This document shows positions 1 through 5,100 of a DNA stretch of 6,145 nt, in pieces. The stretch covers positions 1-6,145 of the forward strand of contig CAZSUA010000332.1 of assembly GCA_964609655.1 (NCBI GenBank), read 5' to 3'. Source of the DNA: JBBRRP01 sp964609655. Its GTDB lineage: Bacteria; Myxococcota_A; Polyangia; Polyangiales; Polyangiaceae. How positions within the stretch are numbered: the first letter of the stretch is position 1; each line of letters starts with the position of its first letter. The position numbers and the translations under genes were made by a program. Under the pieces are notes generated by a model. The model searched no databases and was not told the DNA's origin. It saw only the letters and a list, made by a program, of their open reading frames with translations.

Positions 1-2
1 CG

Positions 3-155
3 GTGTCACCACGTCGAGTGGTGTTTGCGAATGACTCGCCGGAGCGGCTGTTTCACAGGGTGAGCGCAATGCCGCGCCCCCAGCTCCATCTATACGGTAA
101 CGCTGGAGTGTTCGCAGCGTTAGGTTATCTCTATTTGAGACACCGTGGCAATTGA
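3..155 (+). CDS. Possible C-terminal tail of an upstream gene (partial, low confidence)
   Basis: The frame starting at base 3 is open from the left edge to a TGA at 153-155, giving about 50 residues that end in ...YLYLRHRGN. The other two forward frames stop at bases 32-34 and 61-63. The peptide has a plausible protein-like composition, with a hydrophobic stretch GVFAALGYLYL just before a basic end, as a membrane-anchored tail might have. I recognise no family. Third-position GC is only slightly raised, so codon bias gives little support. A 50-codon open stretch also arises by chance in DNA of this composition. It is listed because it is the only candidate for a gene entering from the left. 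Confidence 0.22.
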   Translation: MSPRRVVFANDSPERLFHRVSAMPRPQLHLYGNAGVFAALGYLYLRHRGN

Positions 156-317
156 TCACGCACGCGTCAAGGGCATCGCAACATCGACGCCGAATGCGCC
201 CGTGTGCCATCAAAACTCCTTGTCCGAACAGCACTCACGATGTAAGCACACTCAACCGTTTATTCGGATCGTCAGTTCTTATAAGTTGGCTTAGGTGCGG
301 GGCAAGGTGTTGTTTCA
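156..317. other. Upstream region of the lectin-like gene, no gene recognised
   Basis: Together with 1-155 this makes 317 bases without a convincing gene. It should carry the promoter of the lectin-like lipoprotein gene at 318. The sequence around 270-290 is locally AT-richer, with TATAAG at 280-285 as a possible -10 element, but no good -35 hexamer lies at the usual distance, so I do not call a promoter. A weak purine patch (CAAGG, about 303-307) precedes the ATG at 318 by ten bases. An open frame from 152 to 337 overlaps the next gene's start and has a Cys/Arg-rich, non-protein-like composition, so I treat it as chance. Confidence 0.4.
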
Positions 318-1292
318 ATGAATCGATGGTCTTCTAATCACACGTTGAGAAACACCAGCCAGCTCGGTTGGAGCGCCGTGTTTGCCGCGCTCGCTGCTTG
401 TTCATCCGCGGAGGGCGGTCTTCTATTTAATCCGACAGGTGCGGTGGGAAGCGGAGGGAATGCCGCGGCGTCCGGAGGGAACGTTGCGAACAGCGGGGGG
501 GTGAGAGCCTCCGGGGGCGCAACACTGACTTCCGGCGGCACTACGAACTCAGGTTCGGGTGCCGCGCCCAGTCTCGGCGGAGCCCTCGGGAACGGAGAAA
601 TAGGCGGTTCTCCTGCTTCAACGGGTGGCGCAGGCCAAGGCAGTGGCGGATTAGGCCAAGGCAGTGGCGGGGCTCAAAGCGGAGGCGCAGGTGGGATCGC
701 GATGGGTTCCGGCGCCGCCGCTACGGGAGGAGAGCTAGGCCAGGGAAGCGGCGGGTTGGCGACAGGAGGCTCAGGAACCGGCTCGGGGGGATCGCCCATG
801 TGTCAGTCGGGCCCGGATCGGTGTGATGGGCGTGACGACAATTGTGAGAGCGGCATAACCGACGAGCAATGCCCTGAGGGTTGTTTGGGCGTGAGCGACG
901 GCACTCGGGGCTACATGTTTTGCGACTTAGCTGCAAATCGCAGTCTTGCTAACCAAAAATGCGAGGCAAGCGGCCTACACTTAACGTCCATCCTGAGTGC
1001 AGAAGAGAACAGCTGGGTGAGATCGACGGCGGATTCGCGCAATATCGAGGGGCTATGGCTGGGCGGGCGAGATAGCACTGAAGGAAAATGGCTTTGGGTG
1101 GATGGGGTGCAATTCTGGCAAGGAAATCAAACCGGGATGGCTATCAACGCCCTGTACGAAAACTGGGCTTCAGCGCAGCCCAAAGACGACGTGGAGTCAA
1201 AAGATTGCGCGCGCATGCTGAATGACAGCGGGTCATGGGACGCCATCGGCTGCGGCAGCGTCATCTCCGGGTTTGTTTGCAAAGTCGATTAG
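318..1292 (+). CDS. C-type-lectin-like lipoprotein with Gly/Ser-rich linker and MopE-type motif
   Basis: This is a predicted surface or periplasmic lipoprotein of 324 residues. A signal peptide with a long n-region leads to the lipobox L25-A-A-C28. Residues about 33-160 are a low-complexity Gly/Ser/Ala linker containing GQGSGG repeats. Next is a Cys/Asp cluster, C162...C169-D-G-R-D-D-N-C176...D182-E...C185...C189, resembling the short metal-binding motif of MopE-like proteins. From about 189 to the end lies a C-type-lectin-like domain. It shows Y199-x-F-C, the LWLGGRDS..GKWLWVDG core, ENWASAQPKDD, SWDAIGC and a final GFVC, so the paired cysteines are present. The QPK/WD positions partly match the Ca/sugar site (EPN or QPD plus WND), so sugar binding is possible but not assured. 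Ligand and function are unknown. Start: ATG at 318 with only a weak ribosome site. It converges on pssA with a 21-bp gap. Confidence 0.85.
   Translation: MNRWSSNHTLRNTSQLGWSAVFAALAACSSAEGGLLFNPTGAVGSGGNAAASGGNVANSGGVRASGGATLTSGGTTNSGSGAAPSLGGALGNGEIGGSPASTGGAGQGSGGLGQGSGGAQSGGAGGIAMGSGAAATGGELGQGSGGLATGGSGTGSGGSPMCQSGPDRCDGRDDNCESGITDEQCPEGCLGVSDGTRGYMFCDLAANRSLANQKCEASGLHLTSILSAEENSWVRSTADSRNIEGLWLGGRDSTEGKWLWVDGVQFWQGNQTGMAINALYENWASAQPKDDVESKDCARMLNDSGSWDAIGCGSVISGFVCKVD
632..754 (+). repeat. Short in-frame repeats encoding GQGSGG in the linker
   Basis: An 18-base unit, AGGCCAAGGCAGTGGCGG, occurs identically at 632-649 and 653-670, a period of 21 bases or seven codons. A diverged third copy lies at 737-754 (AGGCCAGGGAAGCGGCGG). 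All three are in the reading frame and encode GQGSGG, usually followed by Leu. The exact DNA identity of the first two copies suggests recent duplication by slippage, while the third has changed at synonymous sites. The array lies wholly inside the flexible linker of the lectin-like lipoprotein. Confidence 0.8.
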
Positions 1293-1313
1293 CAGCCTCG
1301 CGCTCGCGGCAAG

Positions 1314-1952
1314 CTACGGTTTCGGAATTCGCAGAGTCTTGCTGATCATGGCCATGCCCTGGGCGAGGTAAATCAGTGCAAGCGGGTGGAGTGACATGGG
1401 CCCGAGCGCAAACGATCCGAACGGCAGATCCGTTTGCCAGTTGCCGGTGAGTGCCAGGATGAAGATCAGGACCACAAGCAGGAGGCTGCTCGGGATTGGA
1501 AGGCCTTCGAAGTAGCGAACCTTGCCGGTGGCGTCGGCAAGCATTGTCGCGGTGACGTTGTAGCGGGCCAAACGACTGATCCCGCAAGCCACAAACACAG
1601 CGAAGCAGAGCGAGTCCCACCCTCCTCGCATTCCCGCTGCGAACCCCATCGCTACCGGAGCCACCCCAAACGACACGATGTCTGCCAGGGAATCCAGCTC
1701 TTGCCCCAGGGGTGACACTTCCTTGCGCAGCCTGGCGACGCGTCCGTCCAGAATGTCCATCACCAACGCAAACGGAATCAGCCCACTGCCGATCCAGAAA
1801 GATCGCAGCGTCCCGCTTACGCAATAGTCCATGAACGCCAGGATTGCGCCCGTGCCGGCGGCACCATTGAGTAGTGTAAAAACATCCGCCGCGCGAAGCT
1901 CGCGCAGCATGGAGAAGTGGCGGGGTGGCGGGGGTTGCATGAAAGCCGCCAC
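1314..1952 (-). CDS. pssA: CDP-diacylglycerol-serine O-phosphatidyltransferase (phosphatidylserine synthase)
   Basis: This integral membrane enzyme transfers the phosphatidyl group from CDP-diacylglycerol to L-serine, the first committed step to phosphatidylethanolamine. The 212-residue protein has the full CDP-alcohol phosphotransferase signature: D66-x2-D69-G70-x2-A73-R74-x8-G83-x3-D87-x3-D91. The aspartates are the family's metal and catalytic residues. The SFGVAP that follows at 94-99 is typical of serine-type rather than glycerol-type members. Hydrophobic segments at about 25-42, 52-66, 92-115 and 145-200 fit a multi-pass protein. Length is normal for the short (Bacillus-type) class. The start is uncertain: the longest form begins with GTG at 1952, ATG at 1940 (residue 5) is possible, and ATG at 1910 (residue 15) gives MLRELRAADVFTLLNG, close to the usual family start. 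None has a clear Shine-Dalgarno. No decarboxylase gene (psd) is visible beside it. Confidence 0.92.
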   Translation of the reverse strand: MAAFMQPPPPRHFSMLRELRAADVFTLLNGAAGTGAILAFMDYCVSGTLRSFWIGSGLIPFALVMDILDGRVARLRKEVSPLGQELDSLADIVSFGVAPVAMGFAAGMRGGWDSLCFAVFVACGISRLARYNVTATMLADATGKVRYFEGLPIPSSLLLVVLIFILALTGNWQTDLPFGSFALGPMSLHPLALIYLAQGMAMISKTLRIPKP

Positions 1953-2135
1953 ACTCGAGCGCGGATCATTCCGCAGAGCAAGCGCTTCCAGAACGTGCAG
2001 ACTTGCCCCAGGCGTGGCGTTCTGGTTCGGCGTTCTCCACGAGATTTTCTAGCGCGAAACGGAGAAACAACTGCCCGCTCATGCATTAGACATGCGGCAT
2101 AGGTCTTGCTCGGAGGCGAGGCACAACTCTAACGC

Positions 2136-2139
2136 GAGG
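2136..2139 (+). promoter_or_regulatory. Ribosome binding site of the small helical lipoprotein gene
   Basis: GAGG lies four bases before the ATG at 2144. It is close to the start but supports this ATG. The next in-frame Met (residue 15) would cut away the signal peptide. Confidence 0.5.
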
Positions 2140-2143
2140 CATT

Positions 2144-2632
2144 ATGATACGTATTTCAACTCTTTCTGTATGTGTGGCACTTTGTATGGCGTCGGCAGCT
2201 GGCTGCGACAAGGCCGCTGATGAGCAGCGCAACGCCGACGAAGCTCGCGCTGAGGCCGATCGGAAGGCACTTGAGGCCAATCGCGAGGCAACAACGACGA
2301 TCAACGCCGCACAAGCTGAGGCCGATAAGAAGGTTGCCGATGCTCAGGCAAGTTTCTTAAAGATGCGAGAAGATTATCGTCACAAAGCGACGGAGAGCTT
2401 GATCGAGGTGGACAAGGACATCACTAAGTTGGAGGCTGAAGCGAAGACTATAAAAGGTAAGGCCAAGACGGAGCTTGAGGCTCGATTGCCCAATCTGCGT
2501 ACGCAGCGAGAGGCCGTCGCGAACGAATACAAGTCTCTCGAGCTCGCCTCGTCGCAAACTTGGGACGCTACGAAGGTGCGCGTCGACAAGGCTATCGACG
2601 ATCTGAAGGGCGCCGTTAACAAGGCCGACTGA
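2144..2632 (+). CDS. Small helical (coiled-coil-like) lipoprotein, function unknown
   Basis: This 162-residue protein has a signal peptide ending in the lipobox A18-A-G-C21, so lipidation at Cys21 is expected. The mature part is almost all Ala, Glu, Lys, Asp and Arg with few aromatics and no Pro until about residue 120, as in long amphipathic helices. Residues 24-95 and 95-160 read as two helical stretches. AEAD-K/R-K occurs at 36-41 and again at 58-63, a 22-residue offset like that of apolipoprotein-type amphipathic repeats. No enzyme motif is visible. A structural, lipid- or envelope-associated role is an inference. The residue after the Cys is Asp, which in E. coli retains lipoproteins in the inner membrane; whether that rule holds here is unknown. 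It is divergent from pssA (191-bp gap) and convergent with the next gene (15-bp gap). Confidence 0.82.
   Translation: MIRISTLSVCVALCMASAAGCDKAADEQRNADEARAEADRKALEANREATTTINAAQAEADKKVADAQASFLKMREDYRHKATESLIEVDKDITKLEAEAKTIKGKAKTELEARLPNLRTQREAVANEYKSLELASSQTWDATKVRVDKAIDDLKGAVNKAD
2249..2326 (+). repeat. 66-bp-spaced direct repeat in the helical lipoprotein gene
   Basis: The 12-mer GCTGAGGCCGAT is present at 2249-2260 and again at 2315-2326. The 66-base offset equals 22 codons, and both copies encode AEAD in frame. The sequence between them is diverged, consistent with an old internal duplication of a 22-residue helical unit or with convergent coding of a repetitive helix. Confidence 0.5.
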
Positions 2633-2647
2633 TCACCGCACCGGCAT

Positions 2648-3034
2648 TCAAGCGAGACGCGAGTCCTGCGCAAGGTCGCTATTTAACGTCGCGTTGTGCG
2701 GGACTCCCGCCCTCGGATCCGCTGCGGTTCCAACGCCTCCGGTGCGATCTCCGAGTTCAAAGTCGACCCGACGGTCGAGCGCCCACGTCTCTTCATCCGT
2801 ACCTTGGGCGCCATGTTCGCCGCGGGACCAGATGCGAATGGTTTCCCTGGGAACTCCGTGTTGGGCAAGGTAATTGCGCCCAGAGGCGTCATTCGCTGCG
2901 GGGGGGTTGCCGCTCCCTGCTTCCGAGGCGTCCTTGGCAGGCACTCTTTCGTTTGAACACGCCATCAAGACGAGCGCCATCGCGCCACACCCCAGCCACT
3001 TCGCCCCGCATACTTTAGCCAATATCCTCTTCAT
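2648..3034 (-). CDS. Lipoprotein with a partial (C-terminal half) OmpA/Pal-like domain
   Basis: This 128-residue predicted lipoprotein has a basic start MKRILAK, a hydrophobic stretch and the lipobox L23-M-A-C26. A Ser/Ala/Asn-rich spacer (27-52) follows. Residues 53-94 (RNYLAQHGVPRETIRIWSRGE...TDEETWALDRRVDFEL) resemble the final half of an OmpA/Pal peptidoglycan-binding domain: helix YLxxxGV, strand, GE loop, then the hallmark RRV with acidic residue and W/Y upstream. The first half, with the GHTD-type strand and the NxxLSxRRA helix that contact peptidoglycan, is absent, and the spacer is too short to hold it. The tail 95-128 is not recognised. Reality as a gene is supported by a strong Shine-Dalgarno and an intact signal peptide. 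It could be an in-frame deletion remnant of a Pal-type protein or a small functional derivative. Peptidoglycan binding is doubtful. Confidence 0.72.
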   Translation of the reverse strand: MKRILAKVCGAKWLGCGAMALVLMACSNERVPAKDASEAGSGNPPAANDASGRNYLAQHGVPRETIRIWSRGEHGAQGTDEETWALDRRVDFELGDRTGGVGTAADPRAGVPHNATLNSDLAQDSRLA

Positions 3035-3041
3035 TCACCGA

Positions 3042-3047
3042 CTCCTC
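3042..3047 (-). promoter_or_regulatory. Strong Shine-Dalgarno for the OmpA-half lipoprotein gene
   Basis: Read on the minus strand, GAGGAG stands seven bases before the ATG at 3034. It is the best ribosome site in the window, fixes the start of this gene and argues that the ORF is translated. Confidence 0.75.
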
Positions 3048-3136
3048 GTAGAGAACGAGCCAAAACGGCCCGACGCCGACATGCGAATGCAAGAGAGAGA
3101 CCACCGAAGCCGCACCAAAAGCAGCGCCCACGAGCA

Positions 3137-4171
3137 TTGGCGCTGCCTAAGGTTTACGTTTGGCAGGTTCGGGGGCAAAGTTTGCAGGTGCTGCTCACGG
3201 ATCGCCCGCGTATTTTCCGCTGTTTTATTCTCGCGCTCTTAGCTTGCTCATGGCTTTTGGTCAGTCCACGCAGAGCCAGCGCATTTGTGTACGTCGTCCA
3301 GAAGGGCGAAACACTAGCAGAGATCGCGGAGCGATTTTACGGGCGTGTGCAGTTCGAGAAGTTATTGGTGGCTGCCAACATGCTGGATTCGCAGGGCGGT
3401 TCGTCGATCGTTCCGGGCATGCGGCTCGAGGTCCCAGCCGTTAGCTATGAAGTGATCCAAGCCGGTCAAACCTGGGACAGTTTGGCGGAACGGCTGCTGG
3501 GGGCCAAAGACCGCTCAGATTTGCTAGCGCTCGCCAACGGCAGCAAGCCGTGGTTAACCCCCGACGAGGGGGCTGAAATCAAGATCCACTACAACCTCCG
3601 GCTGATCGCTACCGAACGCGACACGACGATCTCTTTTGCCTACAAATTCTTGGGCGACAAGCAAAAAGCTTGGGTTCTGGATCGCTACAATCACCTTTCG
3701 GGAAAGCCGATAGAACGCGGCGATGTCATCCTGATCCCGCTCTTTGATTTGCCGTTAACTAAAGATGGCATAGCTGGGGCCACAGCAGCTTCGGATGTCA
3801 CCTGTCGGCAAGCACAGGGACAACAACGCGAGCTCCAGCTAGCCGTGACTCGCGAAATTCCTGCACTTATTTCTGATATCCGGGGCGCACGCTACGTGGA
3901 TGCCGTCGCGCGCGGGGTGCGCTTTCTCGCGCAGGGCAACCTCACCAAGCCCCAACGGGCGGTCATTGATCGGCAATTGCTGGAGGCCTATTCGGCGCTC
4001 GGAGCACTGGGTCTCGCCATTGAGGCCTGCGGCGCATGGCTCGAAAATGATCCCAAGGCCACCCTCGATCCCAGCGTGCTTGGCCCAAAGCTCCTCGCCG
4101 CCTGCCAACAGGTGCAAAAGCCGGCCAAGCCGGCCAACACGCCCGCAGCTGCCAGCCCAACACCCCGCTAA
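3137..4171 (+). CDS. Exported LysM-repeat protein with helical C-terminal region
   Basis: This predicted periplasmic, cell-wall-associated protein has up to 344 residues. A signal peptide (hydrophobic core CFILALLACSWLLV at 29-42, likely cleavage after RRASA, residue 49) is followed at once by LysM 1 (about 50-100: YVVQKGETLAEIAERFYG...LLVAANML...IVPGMRLEVP). LysM 2 is at 103-152 (YEVIQAGQTWDSLAERLLG) and a diverged third unit at 154-203 ends in GDVILIPL. LysM modules bind N-acetylglucosamine-containing glycans such as peptidoglycan. Residues 220-325 are helical and TPR-like, with two cysteines (285-320 region), then a Pro/Ala tail. The listed start is TTG at 3137 without a clear ribosome site. 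TTG at 3182 (residue 16), with GGGGG six bases upstream, or GTG at 3188 would give a more ordinary signal peptide. The stop is 11 bp before the DUF58 gene, so the two are probably one operon. No catalytic domain is seen. Confidence 0.85.
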   Translation: MALPKVYVWQVRGQSLQVLLTDRPRIFRCFILALLACSWLLVSPRRASAFVYVVQKGETLAEIAERFYGRVQFEKLLVAANMLDSQGGSSIVPGMRLEVPAVSYEVIQAGQTWDSLAERLLGAKDRSDLLALANGSKPWLTPDEGAEIKIHYNLRLIATERDTTISFAYKFLGDKQKAWVLDRYNHLSGKPIERGDVILIPLFDLPLTKDGIAGATAASDVTCRQAQGQQRELQLAVTREIPALISDIRGARYVDAVARGVRFLAQGNLTKPQRAVIDRQLLEAYSALGALGLAIEACGAWLENDPKATLDPSVLGPKLLAACQQVQKPAKPANTPAAASPTPR

Positions 4172-4182
4172 GAACACCGCGC

Positions 4183-5100
4183 ATGAGCCAAGCCAGCTTT
4201 GTACGAACGGGTCTCGATTGGGGCAGCCTTGGGCCCTTGCACCTCACGGCAAGGAGTGTCGCGTCAGGTCTGTACGCCGGCAGCCATCGCAGTCACCAGC
4301 GTGGCTCCGGCGTTGAATTCGGAGGGCACAGGAATTACGTGCCGGGTGATGATCTTAGGTTTTTAGATCAGCGCGCGGCGCTCCGTCACGATAAATTACT
4401 GATCCGGCAATTTGAAACAGATACGGATCGTGCGCTCAGATTGCTCATGGATGCGAGCCTTTCCATGGGCTTTCATGGGCCCCAAGCCCGCGCTTCCAAG
4501 CTGGCTTATGCGAGTGTGATCGCAGCGGCACTCGGGCGTGTGGCGCTGGCAGGTGGTGACGCGGTGGCGCTTGATTGGTTGTTTGGTGAGGGTGCCGAGC
4601 CTGTGCGCCTCCGTTCGGGCCTGCTCGCCTTCGAAAACCTCGTGCACAGTTTGGAGCGCGCCAATGTCGGGCAGGGTCGAGGCCTCACGCTTGAGCAATT
4701 CCAGCGCTCCCTCGAACCGATCGGGCTCCGGAGTCGACGCGGTACGGTGATCGTGGTTTTCAGTGACCTGCTAGATTTGCCTGAGGGCGCAGCCGAACTC
4801 CTGGCTCAGCTCGGGACCGGAGGTCGCTTTGTGCTCGTCATTCAGATTCTCGATCCGCTAGAGGCTGAGTTCACGCTGGAAGGCCCCGTGCGCCTGAAGT
4901 CACCGGAATCAGGCCTGATCGTCGAAACGAATGCAGCGGACGCGCGCGGCGCCTACTTATCCGCACTGCAGGAACTCACACTGAGTTTCAAGACAGCACT
5001 CGTCCGACAATCGGGCCAGCTCCTCCGCGCACTCACCAATGAGGAGCCCATTCAGGTGGCACGCCAGGCTCTGAACTTGATCGCGGGAGCGCCGCGATGA
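4183..5100 (+). CDS. DUF58 domain protein (MoxR-associated, VWA-like)
   Basis: This 305-residue protein has the DUF58 signature G33-S-H-R-S-H-Q-R-G-S-G-V-E-F46, then R50-x-Y-x-P-G-D-D57-x-R59-x-x-D62. A VWA-like core with the MIDAS motif D90-A-S92-L-S94 follows, and a later strand ends in F193-S-D195. The family is thought to act with MoxR AAA+ ATPases and VWA proteins in chaperone-like assembly or metal-dependent activation of partners. The partner here is unknown. No signal peptide or membrane segment is evident, so it is probably cytoplasmic. One oddity is that the usual Trp of the (I/L)DWR stretch is Gln63 (LDQR). The start ATG is 11 bp after the LysM stop with no good Shine-Dalgarno, suggesting translational coupling. 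Its TGA overlaps the ATG of the BatA-like gene. Length is normal for the family. Confidence 0.92.
   Translation: MSQASFVRTGLDWGSLGPLHLTARSVASGLYAGSHRSHQRGSGVEFGGHRNYVPGDDLRFLDQRAALRHDKLLIRQFETDTDRALRLLMDASLSMGFHGPQARASKLAYASVIAAALGRVALAGGDAVALDWLFGEGAEPVRLRSGLLAFENLVHSLERANVGQGRGLTLEQFQRSLEPIGLRSRRGTVIVVFSDLLDLPEGAAELLAQLGTGGRFVLVIQILDPLEAEFTLEGPVRLKSPESGLIVETNAADARGAYLSALQELTLSFKTALVRQSGQLLRALTNEEPIQVARQALNLIAGAPR

Noticed and set aside
7..23. Inverted repeat CACCAC-GTCGA-GTGGTG
   Set aside because: The 6-bp stem with a 5-base loop is perfect, but no T-run follows and it may lie inside a coding tail, so neither terminator nor operator can be claimed.
1293..1313. GC-rich stem between the lectin gene and pssA as a terminator
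   Set aside because: The pairing GCC...GGC is broken by mismatches and no T-run follows on either strand.
1261..1824. 187-codon open frame on the minus strand
   Set aside because: It overlaps pssA in another frame on the same strand. PssA has the complete catalytic signature, while this one is Arg/Gly/His-rich without a family.
2080..2100. CATGC repeated 11 bases apart and small GCAT/ATGC palindromes in the pssA/lipoprotein divergent region
   Set aside because: The one-turn spacing is suggestive of an operator, but the units are only 4-5 bases and would occur by chance. No promoter hexamers could be matched nearby.
2874..3242. 122-codon open frame on the plus strand
   Set aside because: It overlaps both the OmpA-half lipoprotein start and the LysM gene, and the translation is low-quality. 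The minus-strand gene has the strong ribosome site.
4118..4135. Tandem AAGCCGGCC pair near the end of the LysM gene
   Set aside because: It simply encodes the KPAKPA low-complexity tail. Two 9-base units are not notable.
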